This document shows, piece after piece, positions 23,308 to 35,510 of a stretch of DNA of 64,000 nucleotides; the first letter of the stretch is position 1, and each line of letters begins with the position of its first letter. The position numbers and the translations under genes were made by a program. Below the pieces are notes generated by a model that ran no database searches, was not told the DNA's origin, and saw only the letters and a program-made list of their open reading frames with translations. This DNA comes from Parus major (Eukaryota; Chordata; Aves; Passeriformes; Paridae): assembly GCF_001522545.3 (NCBI RefSeq), contig NC_031770.1, forward strand, positions 90,501,076 through 90,565,075, written 5' to 3'.

Positions 23308-26300
23308 TTTTTATAGATGAAATCTCACTTTGTATGATACATGGCTACAAAAATTTACTTGTACAGTAACGAAAGTTTGCTGTGGAACACAAAATATACA
23401 GTCTCAGGACAGTATATTTTAGATGGTTTTGTTTCCAAAATGGAAATCTTTCATGGAGAAGGGCCAAGAGGCAAAAGTAATTGTGGACTGAGAATTGCAG
23501 GACTGCAGAGATCAACCAGATCCACAACCCTTCTCTTTCTCCTTCATGCCCTCTACTCCAAATATTATCCATTACTGATGTATTTTTTAGTGACAGAAAA
23601 AAAAGTTACTGCAATCACAGGCACAGAGCAAGCTCCTGCTGGACTAGCAGCTTTTCACTGGATGTTGCTGCTGCTTCCAATCAGAGGATCCATTTCTATG
23701 GTTGAGCTAAACCTGCCACTTCTTTGGATGTAATTAAAGATTTTGTACTGTCGAACAGACAATGGACATTTATCATGTGAACAAAATGTGCCAGTCTTCT
23801 CCATATGATGTCAGCTTCTCGTCATGTGATAGAAAGAGTAGAAGCATTGAATCATCACCTGTTTGCATACAAAAATATGAGAAAGTACCAGAGACAAAAC
23901 ACAGAGGTTCTTCCATGTCTGATAGACCCATGTTCAACCAAAAGATGAAGATGTACAAGCAAGTTGCATTCTTAATCTTTGAAAGAGACTTGAATTGTCA
24001 CATAAAGGAATGCTTTCTTACCTTATTCAGAAGGATATACTAGGTCCTAGGGAAGGAAGGTAACAGAGAAAAGGTTTACAAACTGGATGTTTTCTTCTGT
24101 CTAAGAGAGGTTATGGAATAGCTATTAAGAGACTTTTTTAAGAACAGGCCAAGCAAATCTTGAGAGAAATAATAAAATATATCTTTTTGTGCAGCAAGAA
24201 AGCAGATAAAATATTTTGCAGGGTTTTTGTCTATGAATTCAACCCAGAAGGCCATCTCTGCATTATTAAAATGTCTATCAGTTGACTATAATTTTTAATA
24301 AATTTGTTGTGAATTTTCTAGTTTTGGCTGTTCTCTGTATTGCTGGTATGGAGATCAAGGTGACTTTCAGATGTGCAGGACATGCTGTGCTTAATAAAAA
24401 ATGCAATGTACATAAACCCTCACCTGGCTGAGGCCCAGCAGAGAAAGTTCACTTGGTACAGCAGTCACAGACAGACTTGCCAGCTCACTTCTAGACGTGT
24501 CTTTCTGGCTTTGGCAAGACATTGTAAGTTCAGGTGTGTCTACATCTGTCACTGTTGACCTATTGTACAGTACAAAAGCTATGCAAACAAATTATACTGT
24601 GTATCCTCAGTTGCTTGCCATGTTCTCTCAACAGCACTTGTGTTTGTTGAATGTCAACTATCAGAAATCCTTTGGCTTACAGCCACTGAGTATGGCCTTT
24701 TTTTCTGAACACTGAGGACTTCTTTGTCTTGTCTACATAGAAAAATTGATCAGCAAAACATTCTTATGTTATTCTTTTTTGGGGGTAGGGATGGGGAGAA
24801 GACACAGAGAATGGGATTGGATGGGATATCCAATTCTGATATTTCTGAAACAGGACTGAGGAAGGGTCACAGAAATTTGCTGTTATATAATAACAGAAAA
24901 AATATGCTCTTATAGACCTTCTATTATAACTTTGAAGACATATACTGGAAAAACAGTTATACCATTATAACCATGGGTATGTTACAATATTATTGCTCTA
25001 CTGTAACTGTAGTTATGAATAAGCATTTTAACATCCTTCATGTTGGTGGAGGCGTGGTCACTGAAGAACAAAAACACCTCACTCAAGGTAACATGCTGAC
25101 TGATGGCACAGGAGTAACACGATGGACTGATAGATTTAACCCAGAAGTTTAATTATAAGTTACAGTTGATTCATATTATGCAGTTCCATGTGTATAGCTA
25201 CTCCTTACTCAATGCTGATTGGGATGGAGTATCTGCAGAGCCATTCTCTGTTGTCTTCTCTGCAACAAAATAATCTGCATCTGTTATCAATATAGTATCT
25301 GAGTTTAAAAAAAGTAGTAAATATTCCTATGGCATTAAAAAATTATTATATGTATGATCCTTGCTCTTCAGAGTTTATGCTAAAGTATTTCCATCCTATT
25401 AGGTGAAGTTGTTATACACAAGCCCCTTGCTTGTTATTGGTATGTAGAATATTAAAGAGGCAGCCACAAATAGCAGGTTTCTCTTAAAAAAGGTATTTTT
25501 ACTGTGGATATGCATGCAGAAGAAACTCATAGATGCAGGTATATATCAGAAATTTCTATGTGCTCTATGTGTGCAGGTACAGCTGCAATGGGACTATATG
25601 GGTAAGAATGGCTTTGTGCTGATGTGTTCTGATGATAATTTCATAAAACAAGAAAAAAAGGAGAAGTAACAATAGTGCTATTACATTTAGAGTTTATGGG
25701 AAAGAAAGTTATGAACTGTTGAAATAAATCTTTGTTCTGCAATTTTATCAGTTGTCTTCATATTCAAGACCAAGATATCTGCCATAGAAACATAAAGATC
25801 CTTGGATCATAATGCCCAATGATATATTGCAATGTCTATTATGGAGTCATATCTGCCTAACCATAATAAGTTCTATTTAATATCAAAAAAACATAGATTC
25901 TCACTCAATATTTCTGTTAAAAAACTTATTCATCTAGTGTTGCAAAATACTATAAATTGTAGGCTAAACTGAGTCACATCTAGGTTTTGCTCATTTGTTC
26001 TTGTGTCAGCATTGCCCTTTACCATACAATGTTACTTTGCTCATTTTAGGCAATAGCTTTTTCTTCTTTGAACTTCCTTCTCTTCTGTTTATTCTCCTGA
26101 TGTATTTTTAGGAAACAATAATTTCTTCACTCAGTCTTGGTTTTGCAGGTTTTCCCTGTTGCATTGAAGAATTTTGTTTTCTTTTTTCACTCATGCAAAA
26201 TATGTTCTGTACCATACATGACATTTTAATTCACCCTTTCTTATCCCTTTAGAATTAACTTTATTGAGCTCTGGTGACTACATTCAGGATTTCAGACCAA

Positions 26301-28129
26301 GACTTATGACCATTAATAGCATTAATACTCTAATATCTGACCACAGTTTTTGTAAGCAGGCAGGAGGCTGAGGCCTGTGATGTGAACCTTTTTACTGTAA
26401 GAGTGTTCCAGACTGCCATAGTAGATGGCTTTGATCCCAGTCAACAAGAAAAAGATATTGCAGTCATTCAAATAACATTTGATATTATAGCTTAAAAGAA
26501 TTTCTATGCATAACATTGAAAATTAATATTTATTAACTTGTTTTCCTTTTCAGGTACTTGTATACAAATGAATTTTCTGAGTAAGCAGAGCATGATTTAT
26601 CAGACATCATTCACCACCTCCAAAGAGGAGTTATCACTCTGTTTTTACCCTTATCTAACCTCTCTGTGGTGAAGGAATTCCACCCTCTCTCTTGTCTGTC
26701 TAACAAGTACACACTTATTGTATTTACTTTTCCTTTGCCTTACTTTTCAGAAAGCTGCATAAAAGTGAGACCAGAAGAAGATGAGATGAGAGGACTGACA
26801 GGTGGGTGATGTGCCCAGTAGCAGGGATAAGCAACAAAGGAAGAGAACATGGGTAAGAAAAGCTGATGAAAGCAAGAAGTTCTTTTTTTTCCCCCTTTTT
26901 CCCTATGAACAAGATGTACTCTCCTTGGACTTTTGTAATGCTGTCTTTTCTGAGGGCCCAAAGTGTACTAACACTTGAATAGAGTTGGTGTAGATATCCT
27001 AAAATGACAGAACATCAATAGGAAATAGCAACAGCAGTCACATAATTATTACTAGTATCAGTTAATTAGGGTTCATTAATTAGTATATTAGAGTTATAGT
27101 ACATTGGTGATTATTTTTTCCTTTTACAACATGTGCCTGTTTTTCACCAGCCTGTATTTTCTCTCTCCTTTTCTCCTTGTACACAGGATCTTCTCTCATG
27201 CATTAAATTCTCCTGCACCACTGCACTTAAAAGAGCCTTTTGCTGAGTGATCCATCCCAGATGATTCATCTGACTTTTCCATTAGTGAGGTTTCTCCCTG
27301 TTCTTGCCCATTGAATGTAGTGCAAACTGGTCACAGAGTATAAGTTCTTTTCCGTGGGCATCCTAAACTTGTCTGAGCTTTAAAAGACATCATTCCCAGA
27401 GTCTTGTAAACTTAGCTGCCATTATGTTACAGAAGGGAAAAAATTATTTTCCTATCCTTTTTTTTACTATGTTAGGAGTGACTGTAAATCTATTTAAGAC
27501 AAAAGGAACTCTGTACAATGTTTCTTTTTGGTACTCAAATTCCTGCCAGCCAAATCAGATACTGGTGTTTGCTCCTTCCCTATCATTATCAGTGTTCCAG
27601 GATTGCCAAGAGACCAAATTTCTCTTGGGAATATCAATTTAACATTTAGCTTTCTCCTTTTCTGCCCTTCCCCTCCAGGTATCCCTTTGCAGTAACAATC
27701 AAGTACTTAGGAATAATTTACTCTACAAAAGAATTGAGGGAAACATTTTCAGGCACAACACTACACTATAGTGTTTTCAGTAGGAAGGGACACTTAATAA
27801 GAATTGCTAGAAATTACACATGGGGCCTGGAGAAAAGCAGAGCTGTGAAAAACACTTGTTTCTCTAATTGGTCCTCAAGAGGCTTTTGCCAAAATGCCTA
27901 GTAGTTGTAAGTTTCTTTTCTTGATACTACACATTATCATGTAATGGATTTTATTTTGAATAACATATTTATATGTTTTTTTTCAGTAGATTGGTAGTGT
28001 TTCTCTAATTCAGAAGTCTTTTATTTCTTTCATATTCCAGTCAGATTCTCAAATTCATTGTTTCATGGAGGATCCAGCATCTGAGCTACTCCTAGACCCC
28101 TAAATATAAAGCAAATACCCTACCACACC
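23308..28129. other. Unique AT-rich DNA, nothing recognised
   Basis: About 4.8 kb without a supported gene or confident repeat. Open frames of 61-130 codons are scattered here (23341-23733 plus is the longest at 130 codons and overlaps 23345-23572 minus; others at 23762-24043, 24373-24558, 24497-24715, 24724-24915, 26322-26516, 26724-26961 and 27424-27642). None shows a domain, and codon use is as AT-rich as the surroundings. Confidence 0.5.
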
Positions 28130-28258
28130 TGGCAGATATAATTTTCTGATTGCAGATATAGCTATTTAGCATACATCTATCAAGTGACTTGCCAAAGGTC
28201 ACACAGATAGTCTGTAGCAGGGTCGGGTCGCTTGAGTCCTGATCCAGTCATTATACCA
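28130..28258 (-). repeat. MIR SINE relic (best copy)
   Basis: The plus strand reads AAGTGACTTGCCAAAGGTC at 28182-28200, then ACACAGATAG, CTGTAGCAGGGTCGGG and AGTCCTGATCCAGTC. That is the antisense of the MIR core, usually AAGTGACTTGCCCAAGGTCACACAGCTAGTAAGTGGCAGAGCCGGG followed by AACCCAGGTCTG. The core is unusually well kept compared with the other MIR pieces in the window. The 3' tail side (28130-28180) is weak. Confidence 0.85.
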
Positions 28259-31200
28259 GAAGAAATATGCTTCCTCCTAGCATTTCTGGCACAGCCTGTT
28301 ATTGTCAGGAAGATGAAGAATGGATAAATGTTACCTGTGGATGTCAAAGAATTAACTTTTCTTTTAATTTGACAAAATAATTTAGCACTGGCTCTTAATG
28401 TAAAAGATCGTTAGTGAAATACATGAATTGACATCGTTGCCTAACCTAGGTACAGAAGAATTATTTACATATCTGTGAAATAACATTAAAATTAATGAAA
28501 GATAGAATTACTTTATATGGAAGGATAGTCACATTTTCCAAAATAAGTCTGATTTTAGCTGGCACTGTGATTGACAAGCTTAAATACAGGAGGATTTATT
28601 TTAGAAAAAAGAGAAGAGAGTATAGCTTAGCAATATAGTACCTTAAGCAAAGTGAACTATGCAGTTGCTGCAGGTGACTTCAATAATTACATGCTATATC
28701 ATTCTTGAATATACAATACCAAGCTTTTTCACTTAACACCCTCATTTTCCTGTACTTCTATTTCTTAAATTATCTAAAATATAATGTTTTCTTTTTAAGG
28801 AAAACATCTAAATGAAAAAGTCCCTCGACAGCTTGAAGAGGTATAGGTTAACCATATAATTGTGATTTGGGTCTTTTTTGTTTGTTATTTTGTTTTTTAT
28901 TATTATTGCTTATTTATAATCCTGCTTCAAACTTAATCTCATGCCTTCCTTTGTCTAGTTATGTGAGTAGGTTAAAGAGTGTGTTATTGGAGCTAACTCT
29001 GCTGACAAAAAGCTATTCTGCTGAAAGTCAGAAATCATTTCTGCTTACATTATTACTCTTTAATTTTCACTGAAGATAAAATTGAGAAATTTGAGACAGG
29101 GAACCCTGTGTGCCCCACCTTCATTGTAGTTGAAAGAAACATAATGGAATCTAAGACTTGTACAGAGAAATAACTTACATACTTCCTTTTCAATGGCCCT
29201 ACTTCCTTAACTGTAGATAAGGATTTGCCAAGCTTTTGCCTTCCCTTTTTCATCAACTTCACCTGTGTAATTTACAGGTTTTGTGAAATACATAAAAGTC
29301 ATAAAAGCCAATATATGTAGTTCATTAGGGCTGCAGCCAAAGCTCAGTGGGGCAGAGGAAGGGCAAACAAGAGAGAGCACAGTTTTTACCTGCATTTTAT
29401 AAGATAATTTAATTCTTTGGAACTTAAATGGACAGTAGGTATCAAACAGTAGAGATGTGTCTAATTAGAAAAGTCATTGTAAGCCTCAGTGGTTGGAAGC
29501 TGAAGGTAGACTAATTCAAACATGAAAAGGGCCCATTTGTCTGGGTATGAAAGTAATTAACCACTAGAATGACTTACTTTATAACAGAGAACTAATGGTA
29601 GGTTCTTTATTATTAGAAGGATTTGCATTAAGTCTGTCTCTTTTTCAAAAGATGAACTCTCCAACAGTATCAGAGGTTTCTGTCTTAGTTCAGAAACTGT
29701 AAAGTGGAATGATATGGTCTTCTTGCACAGACAGCAAAATGAAATAATCTGCCTCTAAAGCTATAAATCTATTAAATTTTAGAACTGGTTCAACGTGGAA
29801 GAATTTCCTTGTGGCACATGTTGGAAAGTATGGTGTGGAGGGAAGGTATTTAAGTTTATAAAATTCTGGTATGGCAAATGGCATTTCTGTGTGGTAAAAG
29901 CAGTCTACTTGCACCAGAAGAAAGCATCCCTCAAAGCCCTTCAATTTCTGTAAACAAGGTCGTCCTGTACTGTATCTGCATAACTATAACCACTGTTCAT
30001 CCAGCACACCAGGGTTGTTCTGGACTTAGGCAGAATGCTGTCTGCTGAGCACACTTTATAGGTTGAAAATCTGCCTTATAAATCCTTCATTGTACAAACA
30101 CTTGTTGGAGAATTCAGACCTCTTCATATAAAATAAAATCAAAAAAACCTTATCACTAAGCAGATTACGAAAATGGTTTTAATGCCATCAAAATCAAAAA
30201 GAAGTGAAACATAGCTTTGTGAAGTTCTTTGGATATTGGCTTGTTTGCAGGGACAAATAAGGCAGCTTGCCTAGCTTGCCTGGAGCTGAGACATTAATCC
30301 ATCTCAGTGAAAGTTAAGGGTACACACTAAGGATATTTAACTGTATAATCTTTTGCTCTGCATCTGGAAATTCTGCATTATAATCTAGGAGCAAAAGATG
30401 GTCTACATCACTTCAAGTGTTTAGTGGATAGTTAGAGCTTTGTCATGTGAGGAATCCTAGTGCTAATGTATGTAATTATACAGTTAAACATGGAGTCCCT
30501 GACAAATCAAACAATAAAGCTTTTCTTTAGCAACACCTGCAAATTTTCATAGGGAATTATATTTCTGCTTACAAATAGGATCAGTAGAAGGGACATCATG
30601 GTCATGGTGAGAAATATTCAGGTTGTATTTTTTTCATATTTCTGATTACAATTTAGTACATTGTAGAGTTGCAAAGATACTTCCAAGTAAATGCTGCAGA
30701 AAAAATAGCTGGGTGGGAATGTGTAACAGAGATCTTCACTAGTAGCCTTTGTAGACTTGGCATTTTATTTTTGGACAATTTTAGAGCACTGTGTCTACTG
30801 CAGTCATTTAAATACTCACTTGATACAATTTTCTGAAAATATTTCAGTGTGTAGCTAGTAAACTGTCGTATCAATATGCTTTGATTTTTTTAAGCACACA
30901 TGTTTTTCTAAAAATATATTTCTCATATAGTCTGAAAATAAAAAATATTAATAAAATAATTTGAATATTTAGCTGATGATGTAAATATTGTTAAAAACAG
31001 TGAGTTTTAGTAATTGTAGAAAAGGATTGCTTGGACAGAAATAAAATGTCTGAGTTTCACTTTGTCTTCATGGAGAATGAAATGAATGTTGATTATGGTT
31101 CTAACATCAGCAACACACAGAAGACATGGGCAACCATTATATGTTTCTACCATCCTTCAATTTAAGCCTATTCTTTTGGAAACTCATTTAGAATCTGGGC

Positions 31201-32382
31201 TGATTCATTGTTTCTAACTGTTCCAAGTTTATGCAAAGCATTCTGAACCAGTCACCTTCTTTAAGAGCTAGACTGATGCTCAGGTTCTTTCAGAAGTTTA
31301 GGCATTGCAGTGCATATCCCTTAATGTGGGTGATGTTAGCATTGGTCCTGAGGGCTTTGGGTACATGAGTGTGAGATTCAGTTTGTGGTAAGGGGCAACA
31401 AATCTTAAAACTTTTCCTAAGGGATTGTGAAAGAGGCCTGGTGCTGCCATATATTCTACTGATGTCTCATAATAACCGAGGAAAATACAAAAGTAAATGA
31501 ATATAGTGTAATGTTAGCCACAGTAAACAGACTGGTTAATTGCTAATGATGATGACCCTTATTAGCAGGGGATGATTAATTACCTAAGGTGGTTAAGATC
31601 ATATTCTTAGCAATAAAATTACTTAAATATATTTTTTAGCTTATACATGACCCAATTTTTTCTGTCTTGATTAAATTGTAAATTAATCTAGATTTGAAGG
31701 ATTAGTGTATTTTAGATTATGTAGGGAGAATGACAAGTTTGAGCAAGTATTCCCAAAGTCCAACACCCAGGTGAGTCTTAACAATGGCCTAATTAACTAA
31801 ATGAATTCTTGATTTGGCCTTCTGTCCCCAAGTGTCCCTTGTATTATTCATCAGCTGCCTATAATAATAAATTTTGTTACTTGTTAGGGTTTTTGATGCT
31901 CCTTCTGTGTTCAGTAATTTGCTGGAAAGTATGATCTGAAGGTTTCACTGGCTATAAAGATAAAAAGGCTAAATGGAGCTGAGTAAGTCCTATGTTCAAA
32001 AAAATATATGCAAGCTCTCATTTTTTGATAACACGGTAGAAACAAAACAGTGGGATATACCTTCTCTCACATATCTCCAAGGCACTTTCTCTGTGAGAAG
32101 TTCACCTGCAAAGCTTTTTCTCCATTTCAGTTTCACATAGCAGGTTCTTCTCTCACTCCAAATTGAATTCACTGTTTTTTCTGAAGATTCCTGGACTGTT
32201 CTTAATACACACAAATTCTGAAAAGTCCACCAAGAAATAGGAAATAAAGCCTCTTCAATCAGCATGGTTTCTGAGCAGCCATATATATACAGCCCATATT
32301 TTGGAAAATAGCTTCAGTTTTTAAAGCTCTGAACAATAACATGTTCTGAATGAATGGCAGCCAGCAGTTTCAGGGATAAGGC
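28259..32382. other. Unique AT-rich DNA, nothing recognised
   Basis: No gene or confident repeat. Open frames of 62-89 codons (28867, 29053, 29207, 29690, 30653, 31996) have no domain signature. Confidence 0.5.
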
Positions 32383-33091
32383 ACCTGGTACAGGCCAGCC
32401 CTGGTTGTGTGTATATACTAGGAAATGAGATGCTGGAAAGCAGTGCCACAGAAAGTGACCTGGGATTCCTGGTTGATTACAAGTTCAGTATCAGTCTGCA
32501 GTGCCCTGGCAGCCAGGAGTGTCAGCGCTGTCCTGGGGACATCAGGCCCAGCATGGTCAGCCAGGAAAGGGAGGGGATTGTCCTGCTCTGCTCTGCACTG
32601 GGGCAGCCTCACCTCAAGTGCTGGACAGTTTTGGGTGCCACACTATGAAAAATATATTTTAACTATTAGAGAGCATCTAAAGGAGGACAACAAAGATGGT
32701 GAAGGGCCTTGAAGGAAAGCCGTATGAGGAGTGGCTGGAGCGTGGAGGAGACTGAGGGGAGACCTCACTGCAGTTACAGCTTCTTGTGAGGGGAGGAGGA
32801 GGGGCAGGCACTGATCTCTTCTCTGTGGTGACAGTGACAGGGCCTGAGGGAATGGCCTGAAGTTGTGCCAGGGGAGGTTTAGGTTGGATATCAGGAAAAT
32901 GTCCCTCATCCAGAGGGTGGCTGGGCACTGGAAGAGGCTCCCCAGGGAAGTGGTCACAGCACCAAGCCTGTGTTCAAATGTTTGGGCAATACTTTTTGTG
33001 GTGTGACTTTTGGAGCTGTTCTTTGGAATGCCAGGAGTTGGACTTGATAATCCTGGGTTCCTCCCATCTCAGCATATTTTACGATTCTAAG
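32383..33091 (+). mobile_element. CR1 LINE 3' end, plus strand
   Basis: It starts near GGTACAGGCCAGCCCTGG and follows CR1 ORF2 to its end: AGGAAATGAGATGCTGGAAAGCAG, GACCTGGGATTCCTGGTTGA, GCCCTGGCAGCCAGGAG, GGGAGGGGATTGTCCTGCTCTGCTCTGCACTGGGGCAGCCTCACC, CAAAGATGGTGAAGGGCCTTGAAGG. It then runs into the 3' UTR (GGGAATGGCCTGAAG, GAGGGTGGCTGGGCACTGGAAGAGGCTCCCCAGGGAAGTGGTCACAGCACC) and ends in TTTTACGATTCTAAG, the CR1 ATTCTATG-type tail. Relative to the related copy at 58.5 kb it has GAGCGT in place of about 23 bases near 32738. Reading frames are broken. Several antisense open frames (32418-32612, 32643-32957, 32677-32928 minus) are artefacts of this element. Confidence 0.95.
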
Positions 33092-33178
33092 ATCCTCATT
33101 TCAGCTTGACCCATCTTCTCAACAGAATCCAATACAGTGACTGTCATTATAGGTCATCTAAGTGAGAAAGCAAAACAA

Positions 33179-33256
33179 ATGCTTTTTAGAATTTTACTGA
33201 ATACATATGGTATGTACTTGTACCATATGTATTCTGTAAAATTCTATTTTAAGCAT
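33179..33256. other. Long imperfect hairpin (25-bp stem)
   Basis: Arms 33188-33212 and 33221-33245 are reverse complements over 25 bp with one mismatch, separated by an 8-nt loop TGTACTTG. Outside a small internal loop the pairing resumes with ATGCTT (33179-33184) against AAGCAT (33251-33256). The size (78 nt), terminal loop and internal loop fit a microRNA precursor. A tiny inverted-repeat (MITE-like) element is the main alternative, because near-perfect arms are also what a recent palindromic insertion would show. I see no evidence for either beyond the fold. A 70-codon frame (33137-33349) crosses it and is unsupported. Confidence 0.5.
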
Positions 33257-35390
33257 ACATGTGGTACAAATCAAACTTTCATAACAATGCTTTTTTTCCT
33301 GACAGAAAATTTTTGCACTTGCAGCAAAAATTTATTTGATGAACCCTGAAATTTCCCTGCAAACTTTTGCCTTTTTTTTTCTTCTCTCTTTTTACTCTGG
33401 GAATTTTTGTGTTTCTGTTTGGAAGTCTGAGTCAGAGACTGTTGCTTTTGTACAACTAGAGAATTGTTTTATTGCTGCAGCTATTCTATTCTCAGCTGTT
33501 ACAGTTAAATCCCTAATCTCATATCCCCCTGCTATTTCCTTTTCTAATCTTCAGGAATTTGGCTTAATTTTTGCACCTAGATGTATTCTACATACCACAC
33601 AATTTATTTACATCTGTACCACATAAATCACCTCCGAAGCTTTTTCCAGGTCAGGATTCTGATTTATTTCCAGGACTGTGAAACATTTAAACATTTTCCA
33701 CAAAAACTTATATCCTTTTAATGGTAGTTGCTCTCAACTTTCCTCTGACTAAAGAATATGAGTTTTCAATTTGGGATTGCAATGTTTCTGCAAAATCCTT
33801 TGTTCCTCTTCAACAACTCCATAGAAGAGGTTTCCTGGGGTCCCTGTTGCACACTGACACATGAGGTGTGCCAGGATGACATTTTGTACTTTCTCATTGG
33901 TTGCTTTTCCATAAGCTGTCAAAAGAAATGCGATATGCTGATTCCAATGCCTTTGATACTGTTCTAAAATGATGGCCAGCTGAGCCCTTCAAATCTAATT
34001 GAATTTTGCATCCATCTCATTTCACCATTGGTGCTCAGGGCAGGAACAAATTATCTGGATTCCCAGAATCTTCCAGGGCAGCTGAAATATTCTGGGTTAG
34101 AATTTCCCCCTTCACTGATATACAGACCCTAGGGATTTAAAAAATCCATTCATTCCTTAGCAGAGCTGGATGAAAAATACGAGGTGATTTTGGTGAAAAG
34201 GCTAAATCATTAAAATTTTTTCCCAAATGGGAATGAATAAAAATAAAATAAAACTGGTGGGTGGGAAAGATTGATGGGATTTCAGGATCTGAATCTTTCA
34301 AAAAGTGAGTGAGCCAGCATGGAATTTTTTGGCTTTCTAGATGCCCTTATGGAAGATTTTTGTTAACTGACAGAATTAGCATTGACTGAAGCTTGCCAGC
34401 ACAGCTGCAAAAAGACAGGTTCCTGCCCAAACTGCTTTTCATATCCTAGGTCTGGGAGCCATTCAACCTTTCTAAACCCAGAGGAATAAAGACATGACTG
34501 CACTGTGGAGTAAAGTACAGAAACATGGTCACCAGCCAGCCTCATCACAGGTTTGCCATGTGACCTCAGCTAGGGCCATAGCCACAGCACCACGTTCAGC
34601 TGTGCCAGGGTACCCCAGTGCACACAGATAAACCATGTGCCATCATCATCCCATATGGAATCATCCAGCATATGGAATCATTCCTCAGTGTAGGCATGAC
34701 CAAACTTTTCAAGGTACCAAGGACTCAGAAAGTTTCTATCAAGTTCACTGACAGGTATTGGAAGTTCAGACATTACTGTTGATGATAAAAGACATTGCTT
34801 CCTGTGAATGCATGAATAGTAATTTAAGACCTTGGGTTATAAAAGAATAATGATTTTCTGAAATCACTGACCAATTAATGGGCAAGCAAAAGCAGAATGA
34901 TAAAACTGTTTACAAGGTTACATAAAAGCCAGCATTTAAAATTCTATTCATTGCTAGTGCCATATATGATTTTAAACTTATTTGTAAAGCTGTGTAATTA
35001 AGTCTATTAAAGAGATGGGAAAACTGATGATGTATCCAAAGAAAACTTGAATTTTAACATTGGCTTTTGGAAACTGGGAAAAAATGGCAAATACTGTATT
35101 TTGTAATAGAATAGAGGATGTTTGTCTTAATGTTTAGGAAACAAACTCAGGAGCCAGAATATGCCTAGTTATAGCTCTGGCATCTGTTTTTGCTGCATTT
35201 ATACAATTGCAGCAACATTTTGAAGTCTGAACATTTAAATATAGATAACATGTTAAACAGAGAGTTCAATGAGTAAATTCCCTCAGCTTCTTTGGGAATC
35301 AAGTGCACTGATTTAGGAGGATGATTGTGAATGCTTAGATTGATAAAATTTGGCATAGTGATTGGGCAGTGCTGGCCTAATCAGCACTGT
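33257..35390. other. Unique DNA with one 17-bp duplication
   Basis: No gene is supported. CATATGGAATCAT recurs with a 17-bp period at 34652-34668 and 34669-34681. Open frames of 61-96 codons (33336-33626 and 33758-33967 plus; 34363-34548 and 35165-35356 minus) have no domains. Confidence 0.5.
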
Positions 35391-35510
35391 ATTTCATTTT
35401 ACATACCTGTGAAACAGGACTACTAATATGAATGAAGATTATTCAGTAGTGAGTAAGTCACTCTCAGACCAGCTGTACATATTATACAAATGCAAAGCAT
35501 TATTAACATC
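35391..35510 (+). repeat. Possible MIR-like SINE relic
   Basis: TTCATTTTACATACCTGTGAAAC, then AGGACTACTAATATGAA, resembles MIR sense sequence (CAGTTTCCTCATCTGTAAAATGGGGATAATAATAG). CAAATGCAAAGCATTATTA at about 35486-35504 resembles the later ATGTAAAGCGCTTAG. The similarity is weak and gapped. Confidence 0.35.

Noticed and set aside
23341..23733. 130-codon plus frame
   Set aside because: No recognisable domain. It overlaps opposite-strand and other-frame ORFs and has no promoter or splice support.
32643..32957. Open frames of 83-104 codons, minus strand (and matching frames at 58534-58813, plus)
   Set aside because: They are antisense readings of the CR1 element. The shared peptide reflects two CR1 copies, not a gene family.
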